Shown here: positions 11,446-23,742 of the stretch, piece by piece
How positions within the stretch are numbered: position 1 is the stretch's first letter
How the letters are laid out: the number at the start of each line of letters is the position of its first letter
Origin: Halichondria panicea
Taxonomy: Eukaryota > Porifera > Demospongiae > Suberitida > Halichondriidae
Length of the DNA stretch: 64,000 nucleotides
NCBI RefSeq assembly: GCF_963675165.1
Contig: NC_087388.1
Location: 5,985,651-6,049,650 of the forward strand
Direction: 5' to 3'
The notes under the pieces: model-generated
Database searches by the model: none
What the model was told of the DNA's origin: nothing
Seen by the model: the letters and a program-made list of their open reading frames with translations, nothing else
Position numbers and translations under genes: made by a program

Positions 11446-13169
11446 TAATAATTTGGAGTGCTCTGTTTGCCACCGCTGACATCATTAGGAAGTAGATGTA
11501 CACTTTGTACAAAAGGAGATACTATAGCAACAACACACAATTCATCGTTGTCCTCAGTCATAGTGATACTAGTAGATAGTGAAATGGTACATTACTTGAT
11601 GTTATTGTCATAAAAAATGACAGTGCACCTACTTATGGATTTATCTGAAATCGCACGAATATTATACTGGTGAGAAATTCCAGAGATGCGTAGATTGATG
11701 GTAGTAGGTACAATAGTAGTACAGATCACCAGACCAGCGTATAAATAGGAGTTTTTATTGAGCACTATTTTTATAGACAGCTCGTCTCGATTAAAGCAAA
11801 AGTCAACGATAAAACCAGCTTGTATACCAGTTTTAAGAAACTCAGTATATATTTCCAGGTCATCATATATCACTAGAATAACCGGGCAATCACATGAGCT
11901 GGACACAATATCTTGAGATGGGGTAATTGAATATGTTAGACTGGACCCATCCAAATAATAGCCTTCGTCAACGTGTTGTATTGGTCTAGTTATGCTCAAG
12001 GAGATCGGTTTATTCACAGCAATACGGTCAACATCCAGTTCTTGACAATCATTGACTGTGAAGACAATGAGAAGTTCATGAGAAAACTGGATTTTTTCGA
12101 ATACAGTGAAAGTTATCGAGTCGTATGCATGCTCGATAAACGAGTTAACAAAGATTATATACCCTCCAGGCAGTTCGTATATGCTGTTTACAGTGATGTT
12201 TATTACAGGAAGGACTGTAGTCATGTTTGTTACAGCAATTGTAGGAAACACTAAAGAATCGTCAGGAACAGTAGTGGGCAGAGTTGACGTTGTCCATGGA
12301 TATTCAGAAACAGTAGTAGTTGGAGTTGATGTTGTCCATGGAGATTCAGAAACAGTAATGTATATGATGGGTGGAGGTGAAGTTGACGTATCAGAATGAG
12401 ATAGCTCTAGTTTGAGAACAGGCAGTAAGACTGCTAAGACCACCACTGTTAGTACCACAATGATGACCAATAAGATTATTATCGTCAACAGCCACGACCA
12501 TTTGCAACGCCTTGAATGCTGTTGAAAAAGTTGAATTAATAATACATTCAATGTAATGCTAGTTAAGGCTTACCGTTGTTACTAGAGACTGATCGCCAGT
12601 GCTGGATATTTCCCCATGATTGGTGTCAGTTTGGCTTGTGTGATCTGCATACATCAGTGCATGTTGTAAAGAAAAGTGTCTTAGAGTTAATATACCGTTG
12701 GTGGGCTCAACGGAGCTTCTCTGCTTCACTGAATTGATGCTGGTCATTTCCATTATGTCGCTATCAGACCCTTAATAGAGTATAATATAATGATTGTAAT
12801 TGCGAGCATGCAGGTATAGCACTAACCATTAGTTGCCAGCTGCAGTGAAAAGGAACTCTCTGTATTTCCGGTAGCTTTAGTAAGACGTCTTTCGACCACC
12901 TTAGCGAGATCACTGTGCCCAACACTAGAGCGTGAGAGAGCCTTAAATACGTCTGTTCAGTTTCTCTCTTCACCTTTTAGCCACTCTGATAGACCCTCAA
13001 GATAGCAGTTATCAGGATCTTCACGACATCTTATATTGATAGTTTCAATAGTAGTATTATTAACTTGCAGAGCTAACAACATCTGCTTCCATTTGGCTCT
13101 AGCTTGATATGTTGCTTCATAGACTGCACTAAGATCATCTAAACTTATTGAGAGTTTGGAGTCGGCCAT
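11446..13169 (-). pseudogene. Gene B: Death-TM-alpha gene with two nonsense codons
   Basis: Starts at ATG 13169 (MADSKLSISLDDL). The Death-domain exon (KWKQMLLALQVNN, CYLEGLSEWLKGEER) is stopped by TGA at 12959-12957, where A reads TGG. After the stop the homology continues (TDVFKALSRSSVGHSDLAKV). A linker exon (MEMTSINSVKQRSSVEPTNG, then a segment with HGEISSTGDQSLVTT) has a good donor; the acceptor CAACAG precedes the TM exon. The TM and alpha ectodomain (12529-11592) are open until TAA at 11594-11592, where A reads CAA. Homology resumes up to 11446 but then diverges, so the C-terminal hydrophobic helix is absent. Architecture was Death-TM-alpha with no CARD or ankyrin. Two independent nonsense changes make it a pseudogene. 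Confidence 0.8.
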
Positions 13170-13984
13170 AACAGCTAATGTTTGAGTTACAAAAGGTTTA
13201 CTGTTTCTCACATAGTTTTTTTGGAATGATTGTGGTTGGCTCACTGTACACAAAGCATGTACACAAAAGGGTATCAGGTACAACACCAATTAAGGCACAA
13301 CCAGTATATATACAGTGGCCCAGATGGTCATCTGCCACTGCTATGGCCACCACCAATTGTACACTATGGCAACCCCTTATTTCCTGGCGGTACCAGTCAG
13401 GTGTTGACATCAATCAAGTTAACGCTGTATACTTTACTTTGTCTTACTTGCCATGCAGGGAATGTTCTGAAGCCTGCTAAGGTAGTCATACTTTTAAATA
13501 AATAAATCTAGTTAATGTACTACTGCTACATAATATGTATCCAATCACTTATTGCATAAGATAGCGTGGGAGTCAGCACACGCGGGGGGTGGGGTTATTT
13601 ATTTTATGTACCGGTATTATGTATTATAGTCTATAGATAAGCAAAACAGTTCGTGAAACCACTTATATAAGAGTATTAATCATGAGGATATTGGATATAT
13701 AACTTGAAGTTGTTGCTAAGTCACTGACTCACATTGTTAAAAGCAAATCGCTAAAAGTTATACGTACAACTATAGTATAATTATGAGCTATATCCAATTA
13801 TAACTATTAATTAAACTGTACATTATTGCGGGTACCAAAACAAAGAAATTAGCAGTGCACTGTTTACCATTGTTAGGGGGAGTACAAGTAGGAGCAAGAG
13901 GAGATAGTCTCAGAGATACCAGAGCAACAACACACAGTTCATTATTTTCCTGGTACACATTAGAGAGTGAATTTTAAGTACATG

Positions 13985-16105
13985 TGTTGATGTAGTGTTG
14001 GATAACGGTGCACCTGCTCAAGGATTTCTCCGCAATCGCAAGGATATTATATTTCCAGAGATACGTAGATTGATGGTAGCAGGTACAATAGTGGTACAGA
14101 TCACCAGACCAGCGTATAAATAGGAGTTTTTATCAACAATTATTTTTGTAGACAGCTCGTCTCGATTGAAGCAAAAGTCAAAGATAAAACCAGTTTGTAT
14201 ACCAGTTTTCTGATTCAGAAACTCGGTATATATTTCCAGGTAATCATATATCATATCACTATAGTAACTGGGCAATCACATGAGCTGGACACAATATCTT
14301 GAGACGGGGTAATAGAATATGTTAGACTGGACCCATCCAAATAATAACCTTCGTCAACATGTTGTATTGGTCCAGTCACATCAAATTATTCACTAATGTA
14401 TGGTCAACATCTAATTTTTGACAATCGTTGATCGTGAAGTCAATGAAAGCCCCTCGAGGAAGCCAGCTCCCTTCGAATATAGATAAAATTAAGGAATCAA
14501 AGGTATGTTTGGTCAACGAAGATTGCTGACACTTTAGGCAGTTGATATATGCTGTTTAAATTGATGGGTATAGGTCTGATGCAGGATTAATTAGAGTTGT
14601 GCCACCTGCTACGGTGACGTCTATTGTATAGCTGTAGGAAATGTGCTCTCTGAACTAATTGTCCATGGGTATTCAGAAAAAGTAGTGGGCGGAGTTGCTG
14701 TTGGCAATATAATTATATGGGTGGAGGTGAAGTTGACGTATCAGAATGAGATAGTTCTAGTTTGAGAACAGGCAGTAAGACTGCTAAGACCACCACTGTT
14801 AGTACCACAATGACAACCAATAAGATTATTATCGTCAACAGCCACGACCATTTGCAACACCTTGAATGCTGATGAAGAAAGGGAATTTCGCATTCACACG
14901 AAAATGTATAGCTCAGTCAATTGGCTGTCCTGCATGCACAGCCACATGAGAGTAACTTACCATTGTCACCAGATATTGATTCTCAATGCTGGTGTGCATG
15001 CATGTCAGCTTGTTTTCATGATCTGCGATAATAATAGAGTTAACTTATGTTTTTTGAGAGTTAACTTACTTGTATATGTGATATCAAGCTGACTTCTCTG
15101 ATCCACCTCACTGATGTTGGTCATTTCCATTATGCCGCTATCAGATCCTGAGATATAATTGCATGCAGGTATATATAATACTAGCCTCGATTCAAGGCCG
15201 ATTAAAATACGGCCTGGTACCTATTGCAGGGGTGATAGTGCGCATGCGCTTCAAATTACCCAGAATATGGGTAATCGTACCACGAACGTAAAACCTTAGT
15301 AAATTATACCGGAAATTAATCCGTTTACTAAAATATGTTCCGTAATACTTTATCTCTATGACTGAGTTCTGTGAAGCTGTGGCTTATGCGGTCTATAGCG
15401 TTGGTCTAGAAGGCTTGAACACTAGTTTTAAGACAAAAGATGCTCTCATTTACGTCTAGGACTGTCCTATAGCCGGGTTGTCTTCGCGAGTAGCAGTTTG
15501 AGGCACCATACACTTCCCATAGCCTGTACAGATCCATGGTAAGACATCCTGACCATACAACCGTCATAGAGGTAGATGAGAGCCTCTCCTGGCTTCAGAC
15601 TAGTGTGAAAGCCTTCTGGAACAACGCAATAGAGAGCTAAGCTGATGTTTACAAAGATAGAAAATAGATGAGGGAAGAAAAAGGGGAAAAACTAACGCAT
15701 GCGCACTATCACCCCTGCAATATGTACCAGGCCGTATTTTAATTGGCCTGGAATCGAGGCTAATATAATACATGCATCCATGGACTAACCATTAATAGCC
15801 AGTGAAGATGAAATCAGTCTGTACTCTGTATTTCCGGTAGCTTTAGTACGACGTCTTTCGACCACCTTAGCGAGATCATTGTGCCCAACACTAGAGCGTG
15901 AGAGAGCCTCAAACACGTACTGTCCAGCTTCTCTCGCAACCTTTTAACCACTCTGATAGACCCTCAAGATAGCAGTTATCAGGATCTTCACGACATCTAT
16001 ATATTGATAGTTTCAAATAGTAGCATTGTTAACTTGCAGAGCTAAGAACATCTGCTTCCATTTGGCTCTAGCTTGAAATGTTGCTTCATAGACTGCACGA
16101 AGATT
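13985..16105 (-). pseudogene. Gene C: heavily degraded Death-TM-alpha copy, split by a transposon
   Basis: Third copy of the B type. Death-domain remnants lie at about 16105-15785 and linker at about 15140-15060. A TM segment with intact CATCAG acceptor is at about 14872-14730, and alpha ectodomain pieces run from about 14530 to 13990 (CFNRDELSTKI, DKNSYLYAGLVICTT). Multiple frameshifts and deletions are present. A 581-bp inverted-repeat element sits between the Death and linker exons. The region 13500-13985 on its 3' side holds no gene I can see. Confidence 0.8.
15182..15762. mobile_element. TAGCCTCG-family element, 581 bp, 9-bp target duplication
   Basis: Ends are inverted repeats of about 65 bp (TAGCCTCGATTCAAGGCCGA at left; the right end is the complement with few differences). 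The flanks are perfect 9-bp repeats ATATAATAC (15173-15181, 15763-15771). Both subterminal regions contain the palindrome core CGCATGCGC (15240-15249, 15696-15704). No transposase ORF. The 9-bp duplication suggests a Mutator-like (MULE) non-autonomous element. Confidence 0.85.
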
Positions 16106-16476
16106 ATTGGAATCATTGATTATTTATATCTATAGCTACAAACTGATCCTTTGCATGTGAATGCATGTGTTGCAATTGACCCAGTATAAACAGAGCCCTA
16201 ATTAAAAACACAACACAAGCCACACAACCATAATGCAAATCATTTTTTGCCCCCAGCGGTGGGAGTTAGCTTCGATTACAGGCCACCGGCGCTGCAGTCC
16301 GCGCGCGTAGCCTCGAATCCAGGCTGATTATTTTTTAATCGGCCTGGATTCTCTTTTTTACTCCATTATTTGACACGCCCACTTTCTAAGGTCTTCTCTA
16401 CTGCAGCACGAGCCCCACCCCCAAAAGTTAATTAAATGTTTGTTTGTCTATTAAAGTTGATCTACTACCACAATTT
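16106..16476. repeat. Partial TAGCCTCG-type ends upstream of gene I
   Basis: A TAGCCTCGAATCCAGGC end starts at 16309 after a CG-rich stretch and is followed by an inverted AATCGGCCTGGATTC without the terminal GAGGCTA. Another imperfect end (TTAGCTTCGATTACAGG) lies at about 16266. This looks like a decayed or nested element. It is also the candidate promoter region of gene I, but no core promoter motif is clear. Confidence 0.45.
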
Positions 16477-18965
16477 ATGGCCCAATTGAACATAGGTTAT
16501 GAAGCTCTTGTGAGCTGTCATGAAAAGCTGGTCTCCGAAATTGCTCAAGACCCAAAGCAGATGGCTGTCTCATTATTCCAGCATCGCTTTATATTCGAAG
16601 ATACGAAAGCTAAAATCAATGAGCTAGACCGAACCAGAAGAGATAAAGCTATATTACTAGTGGACGACATTGAAAGCAAAGTCAAGTGTTATCCAGAATT
16701 CTACGAAAAATTTCTGCTAATTCTCGGTAAAAATGAATTGCTGTATTGCGACCTTGTGAAGTCGCTCCGGGAGGAGTATGAAAAGATTGAAGCTGAGTCT
16801 AAATACGGTGATTTGATTGCCTACCATCACATGCCTGTATACTATGCGTCTACTTCATATAGCTATACAGTCATTTTAGTAAAACTTGCAATATTTTGTG
16901 TAACTTGGCTGCAACCACAGTAGTAACCACAGAAAGGACATGATTATGAATATAATTAAACCATGCAGTAGCAAGACCAAGTCAAATATCAGTTATGTAA
17001 CAGCAAGCATACGTTGAATGACTTCAGCACAGCCTCAGAAAACAGCTCCATATGCCAATAAAACTCGTTGAGAATGGTTATGTTATACCCATTATAATTA
17101 TTTTGCGAGTTTCCCTATAATTATATACATCGCAGGGTGGCAATGTCAGTGTTGTAGGCTAGTAGAAAAGGGAAGCAACATGCATTACAGCATGCTGAAA
17201 ATAAGTTACATGGGTATATAATTATAGTGTTATCTCGAAATTAATGAGAACCCTGGACACTTATACAACATTCTCTTCATTGGCATGTTTGAGCTGTTCT
17301 CTGAGGCCGTGCGAAGTCATTTTATGGTGTACAGTGTACATGCAGTGCAGAAAAACTAGTGCTTGCAGTTAGACTTTCCATGCTTAATCTATGTGGTTAC
17401 AACTGTGGTTACAGCAAAGTTTATCAGAATATTGCAAGTTTTACTAAAATGACTGTAGACTACAGTGTGTATAGCTACTACTGAGCTCACTAGATTATCA
17501 CTAATCAATTTTAGCCCCAGTGTATATCACACATTTATGCAGGATACGAAAGCTATCCATTGAGCCTGCTACAACCATTACCTGGGTTTGTCATGGCTGA
17601 GGGAACTGGTACAGGTATTTTCGCTATTATTATTATGATAAAAGTCATAAATGCAGAACTCAGCATTATTTCTTGTAGGCCTTCCTGAGTTACCCTCCAG
17701 GGACGATGATGATGGAGATAAACTAATCAGAGCAGCTGCAACAAGTCAGCAAGGAGCCCTTACTGGTATGATGTGCAGTATACTTGCTATTGATGACCCT
17801 GGTAATATTATAGATGAGGGAGGACCTGACCACAACACCGATACAAGTTATTCAGACCCTCATCTGCATAGGTATGGTAATTCAGTGTAACTGATGATAA
17901 TCCAGTATCTAATTAATCTCCAGCATTAACAGGGAGTTCAACATCCAAGTAAACGTGAAAATAAGAAGCCAAACAAAACCTCAACAAAAGCGTGAAATTA
18001 CAAAGCCAAAAGAAAAGCTAACCCATAAAAACAAATGTTACAATTGTTTCTTAAGCTTATTTGTTGGATTCTTGTTCTTGTTTGTACTGGGCTTTTTAGG
18101 TTCACTATTGTACGATGGCTATTCACTCATTAATACTACAATTGTGGCACAAATTCACCGGCAATCTATGCCACTAATTGGAATACTCGACAATCCATCC
18201 ACTTTTGATAGTCTTAGATTCTCAGAACCAACCAACGGAACAGACTTTGTCCCCATTAGCTTCTATACATTGAGGAATTGTTCTTCTTCAGCTGCGTTCA
18301 TAGATGTTGATATCAATGAGATTGTGACTGCAAGCTTTGACTCTCTGACTGAAAAGAGCAAGGCTGTTACTGAGTTGTATCTGGCAAGTAATACTACACT
18401 TACTGTAGATATCACCACTGAAGTCCTCTCAAACTATTCAGTCGGTCATTGTAATGCATTTCTCCTCGTTTTTGATGATTTTAACAATTTCTTAAACTTC
18501 ATTTCAAGCTCTTCTTTAGTCGAAAGTTTCTATTACAAAGGATGTATTGAGAACAACAAATCACAAGCTATGATCATGACATTCGACAAACCATCATACT
18601 ACTATATCGGTGTGTACACAGACATTCCGATTGAAGCTACTACTTTCTCTTTACACTTTCTCGGAACATATCTTCAATACAACATTTCAAACGAGAATGC
18701 TGGTTGCTCTATAGACTCTCGTGACGATTTAAGTTGTGAAATAAAATTATATCCGAATACCAACCAGCAAACCTGTATTGTTGGTTCTATACCACCTAGT
18801 GCTACATTACTTGGAATAAAAGTAACAGCTGTAGACTTTTACGCCGCTGTTAACTCAGACACCAGCATTAATTTTTATTTTTATCTTCCTCTAATATTCC
18901 TTACGATTGTTATTTGTATTGTGTTTTTTGTTTACTGCTATCCAAAGTTTAGGCTTTTGCACTAA
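16477..18965 (+). CDS. Gene I: intact CARD2-TM-gamma receptor-like protein, 545 aa
   Basis: Four exons with matching phases: 16477-16807, 17543-17614, 17679-17871, 17924-18965 (1638 nt). The ATG at 16477 opens the CARD2 exon (NIGYEALVSCHEKLVSEI, RDKAILLVDDIESKV). Exon 2 is the 72-nt linker shared with J and M (LLQPLPGF); exon 3 is acidic (RDDDDGDK). The last exon gives a lysine-rich juxtamembrane stretch, TM1 near residues 238-262 (SLFVGFLFLFVLGFLG), the gamma ectodomain (TIVAQIHRQSMPLIG, FLLVFDDFNNFLNF, PSYYYIGVYTDIP, TCIVGSIPP) and TM2 near 515-538. There is no ankyrin, MID or Death domain. It is the shortest complete receptor here, so the minimum kit is CARD-TM-ecto-TM. Confidence 0.85.
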
Positions 18966-19127
18966 CTGTCCATTATCATGCACTTTATGTTAATTGGTTT
19001 AAATTGGTTCATATTGAGAAAAATATACATTTGCATCTATAGTGAATTAAGTCATAGTTGCAGCTAATTTAGCTACTATATATATACGGCTGTACTGTCA
19101 CTAAGTTAAACGAAAATTAATTTCTCC

Positions 19128-19490
19128 TTCATGCACTGTTGGGGTTGGAGGTGAGTCCACTGGACTAATGAAAGCCCCCATTGCATGGGTAGTCAATCTA
19201 CAGCAGAGAGATAATATACTTATAGGAGAGTAGCTGTGCAATAACAATTATACAAATGCGGATAGATCTCTGTATACTGATTATAGTATATAATACTAGC
19301 TGTTCTATATATAATTATAGTGTACAGGTGGATGTGTACTGACTGGTGTATGTACACACATACCTCTTCTTGCTTGATCTGGAAATCAATTCCTGGGCTG
19401 GATTTGAGCAGTTCTGATAATTCCTCTGTGCCCCCCAACACTGGAGACCAAGAGTCACTGAGCCTGCAGAGCCTGAGGGGGAGAGTATTG
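19128..19490 (-). pseudogene. Displaced copy of two gene-R exons
   Basis: One minus-strand exon-like stretch at about 19486-19370 (LSDSWSPVLGGTEELSELLK, SSPGIDFQIKQEE, donor GTATGT) is followed by a copy of the R exon IDSPFNGGF at about 19205-19128, here IDYPCNGGFH with a TAG stop. It lies 8.7 kb from the R 3' exons, with gene B and others between. Either remnants of R's upstream part or a segmental duplicate. Confidence 0.45.
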
Positions 19491-19734
19491 CATGAGCCTA
19501 ATTATAATAATAATTATAGCAAGACCATGCATGTGGTACAAGATTGATACATGCATGGCTATTACTATATATATACAGATAAATTGTGAAGTTGAAAATT
19601 GCAGTTTAACTATATAATTTTTATAGAGCATTATAGCTATAAGTGCTAAATAAAGTGATCTGCTGATCACCAGTATAATTATGGCTCACTCAGAGCTTGA
19701 CTTGCTGTCTGTGAATCTGGGTTGAGAGGGAACG

Positions 19735-21524
19735 TGTGCACGAGCTGTCGGATCAAGCCCTCTCAGTAAGGCTGAGGCAGAAATCGGGTCACCACCATCT
19801 TGGCCAAATGCTTTTAGCAACTTGTTTGTTGAATTATACCTTCTGCCTGTATTAAAATGTACGAGTTAGACTACGAATACATTGTATAAAAGTACAGCTA
19901 GCTGCACAGGAAAGCAATTAATTAAGTACCACTTTAGTATTGTAAATGAGTCTATATAGTTATTACCTTCAGTAATACTTTTTGACCAATTTTGACTTCA
20001 ATGAATGCATTTTCTTTCAGGTACTGCATCTGTTCAGGACTCAACTGGCCGTAAATATGACTAAAATATGCTGGAACTCGAAACACCAGCTCAGTACAGC
20101 CTTCTCGAACATTCTTCAATTTCAGAGCGTGTTGTGGCATTATTTGTTCCCAGCATTTTATAAAAACTAGCTCCAATTGTTGAAGGTGATTGTTTAATAG
20201 TCAACATCAACCTTACATGTTATCTCCACTGATTCAATGTGAGGGTCAAAGTCATCAACAAATAGAAAACATCGCCGATTAACATATTGCTGAAATAAAT
20301 GCTCGTATTTCTGTAGTATTTGATCATCCTCCGGGAAAAGAAACTGTTTTCGTATTGCGGAAATGAGTGAATAATTGAACCAAGAGCAGAAATTATTCAG
20401 TAGGAAGACTGACAATTTGCTAAAGCTGGTAACATCACGGAATGCATGGAATCTGTTCAGAAGGGCTAAGATAAATTGGTTTGTAATACGATCCTCCTGG
20501 TGTTAAAAGCATCTGGACGAACTGCTTTACTTCAGTAACATCACACTGTTTTTCCAGATTTGTAATTGTGTTTGCGAGTAAGCTACAAAACTTCGTATGA
20601 ATGTGTTGTGTTTTAACACCTAGGGCCGTCTTGAATTTACTATAAGAGATTTCTGTGGGTGATACTCTGTTTTTACTACAAGCAGTATCACGAGTGAATC
20701 TTTTAATTTGCGGTGGCTTGGAGCTTAAACACTTATCTCTGCCAGTGATATGACCCAAGATGGTACACTCTCCACAGCCATATTTGAAGCTAACGAAATC
20801 ATTTGATACTGTGTTAACTCTCCACCTGCTTGACCTTTGTAGTCCGCTAAATGATAGCGTATCTGTGTTAACTCTCCATCTGCTTTACCGCTAAATGATA
20901 GTGACAGAATGCATTTTGTCAATCATAAAATTATTAAAGAATGTAGAGGCATGTAAAATACAGTCATTATAGAGGGGGTCTCTCACAATTTATATAGATG
21001 CACTCACTGGTTGCAAGAATCCTCTGCCCTTTTACCGGGCTTTCCAGATCTTCAGTTGTTTCTGCATGCAATTGCAAGCAACATTATTAATGTGTGTATA
21101 ATTAAAAGCCAGGTTTTGGCTCACTCATGCACATGTATGCATAATTATAGGTACCGGGTGCAGCTAGTATTATTATATACCTGTTGAGTTTGCTTCATCC
21201 ACAGCTTCTAACTCCTTGTACTTATCTGTATAAGTACTGATAAGAGGGGGTCATTATGTCTCTCATTCCTTTCTCGAAGTACTTCGATGAATTTACCATA
21301 AGTTTCCGGAAAACTTTTGACTTTTGTCTGCAATTCTACCACTATAGCCTCCTGGCTTTATCCGTGTTTGTCTATTCAAGCTGATTGATTTTCTGATTAG
21401 TTTCCTCTGATATCAGACCGTTCTGAAACATAACTCCAGCATTTCCTTTAGGATTTGAAGCGAGGTGAGCAACTAGCTTCTCGTTGCAGCTCACCAATAC
21501 GTTGTAAACAATATTTGTTGTCAT
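19735..21524 (-). pseudogene. Gene H: degraded CARD2-WFNY-ankyrin fragment
   Basis: The CARD2 exon starts at ATG 21524 (MTTNIVYNVLVSCNEKLVAH). The frame meets TAG where F reads AAG (after INQLE), and a second stop follows. The WFNY exon (about 20825-19975) is recognisable (SKPPQIKRFTRDTACS, NNFCSWFNYSLISAIRKQF, YVNRRCFLFVDDF, CTELVFRVPAYF) but carries several frameshifts. Only the first part of the ankyrin exon remains (about 19853-19735), after which unrelated sequence begins. No TM or ectodomain. Same layout as gene F. Confidence 0.8.
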
Positions 21525-21750
21525 ATTGCACCTCTCATAGACCTGCCATGCAAGTGTAGCATTCAAAGCAATGAGTATAATTATAACATACCTATGCAAT
21601 CTGGTTTCCAGAATGTAAAATAGCTTTAAGTTGCAGTTAATCTTACTCCAGTACAACACACCTGACTCTTCTATATATGATATGATATTTATGAGAAAAC
21701 TAAGTACATGTGACTGAGAGCTTGTTTACTACACCATGCATGCATTGCAC

Positions 21751-21784
21751 TAGCCTCGATTCCAGGCCGCTGGAGTAGAGGCTA
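21751..21784. mobile_element. 34-bp micro-element of the TAGCCTCG family, perfect 9-bp TSD
   Basis: The whole element is TAGCCTCGATTCCAGGCCGC followed by TGGAGTAGAGGCTA. It is flanked on both sides by GCATTGCAC (21742-21750 and 21785-21793). It has the same terminal bases as the 0.6-kb elements but almost no interior. Confidence 0.85.
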
Positions 21785-22014
21785 GCATTGCACTATAAAG
21801 TTACATTCAATATAAATTGCATGCACAATTCAATAACACACAAATACAACAGTAAAAAAACAAATGCTAAATTCTTTAATGTTATTCTGATTGGCACATG
21901 TGAAGTCATATAATTATATAGTTGCAGATAACTTAGCTACTATATATATAGCATATAGCTGCCAGTGAGTTGAACGAAAATTAATGTCATTATGTATAAT
22001 AATTATGTTCTCCA

Positions 22015-22140
22015 TCATGCATGCACTGTGCATGGGGTTGGAGGTGAGCCCACAATTGCAATATATATATAGCTGAACTGATGGAAATCCCCATGGAACG
22101 GGATAATAAGCAGTACCTTACACCTAAACGGTACTGGCCA
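22015..22140 (-). pseudogene. Second displaced copy of the gene-R IDSPF exon
   Basis: Minus-strand match to the R exon (CATGGGGATTTCCATCAG, GGGCTCACCTCCAACCCC) with an AT-rich insertion in the middle. Short and broken. Nothing else of R is recognisable around it. Confidence 0.4.
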
Positions 22141-22229
22141 CACCGCTTTTTTAATATACTTTTATGTTCTGGCTCTATATCTAAGATGGTGTTGTTCTCA
22201 CAAATAATTGAGAGTGACAAACGTAGTAT

Positions 22230-23633
22230 TAATTGTATTAATGTGGTGTTGTATTAGCGTTATTATAGCTATACAACAATAAAGCATACGGCATATGTAT
22301 ACGTACAAAGCAGTAAAAGTCAACATCATACAGATTTGTAATCGTGTTTGTGAGTAAGCTACAAAACCTTGTTATGCTTGTATGAATGTGTTATGTTTCT
22401 TCCACGTAGTTCTGTCACGAACATATACCAGTATAAGAGATTTCTGTGGCTGATATTCTGTTTTCACCACAAACAGTGTCACTATAATTATAGTGCATCT
22501 TTTACATGCAATTGCAAGTGACAATATTAATGTGTGTAGATCTATAATTAATTAGCCAAACTTGTTTACCGAGTGTTGCTACTCTACTTAGTAGTTAGCT
22601 CTGCACTAGAACGCTAGCTATTGGTAGTTTCAAGAGTGAGAAGAGAGCTGCAAGGCTCTGCTGACTTGCAGCCGTTAATTTTAGACTTGAACTTTTGGCA
22701 TCGATCGTTTTTAACAATTCGATCATTACCCACTCTTTGAGTTTCCCTGGATTTTGCATATTATAGAGTAAAATTAATCATGATAATTATAATCGTGTGT
22801 ATAAAAGCTAGCTTGTAGCTTTATGTTATGTAGCTTTGGCACCCTCCACCGAGGCATCAGCACCTGCGGTGCTTTCATTATTATGGTACCAATAAAAAGT
22901 GACGACCTACCTTTCTTAATAAGTGCCTTTATCCGTGATAATCTCAAACAGTATAATTATGCTACTACATTTTGTTGTCTCCACTTTCTTTTCCATTAAG
23001 AGTATTTGCTTTAGAGCTGCAATTTTTGTTGCCTTTATTTCTTTTTGTTTGAATGGCTGCTGGGTTCAATGGAAACACCAAATGATGGGAAGTATCAACT
23101 CATGTACATGAATGTGTGCTGGACAGCCCACTTTGCGTATGCGTGTACCATGCATGGAGACTATAGATGTTGAAGTTTGTCCCTTAAAGTATACTGCTGA
23201 CCAAACTACTGCTTTCGCGCGGAATGCTCAAAACAATAAATCAGTGGGATGCCATTGAATCAATGAAGGATTCCAAAACACCGTATACATGTTCTTAATA
23301 ATTTTAACTTACTGTCATTACTTACTTTGGTAACAATGGGAGTCTGTTTTCATCGTCCACATGCACCTGCACCTTGCTTACTGAAGTCCTGGTACCAATG
23401 TACTCATAGTACAGTCAGCTGTCCAGCCCTAGGAGGCATTCAACATCATCCACTACTCCTCCATATGTTGACCCTATTGTTGTGCCCAGTTTGCCTTCCC
23501 TGCAACTGCTAAAGAATTTGCAGGGTGTGTTGTGGTTAAATTTAACTCCCGTTCCTGGCATCGAGTGAACAACTAATTCTACACTAAGACTCCCGGTGGT
23601 ATTGTGTATTATACCATAGATAATAGAGCATAA
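22230..23633. other. No gene recognised
   Basis: Contains a short decayed WFNY-exon piece on the minus strand near 22330-22500 (like the ETRHIHSKFCSLLTNTI stretch of E). Otherwise only short ORFs without recognisable domains. Confidence 0.4.
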
Positions 23634-23720
23634 TATTACACCAGGGATATCACACACACAGCAACTCTATTACACCAGGGATATCACACACACAGCAACT
23701 CTATTACACCAGGGATATCC
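23634..23720. repeat. 34-bp tandem repeat, 2.5 copies
   Basis: The unit TATTACACCAGGGATATCAC plus ACACACAGCAACTC starts at 23634, 23668 and 23702. Confidence 0.9.
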
Positions 23721-23742
23721 TTCAATAGTTAGATACTGTTTA

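Noticed and set aside
23634-23720. CRISPR-like array
   Set aside because: Direct repeats without unique spacers; a simple tandem repeat in a eukaryotic context.
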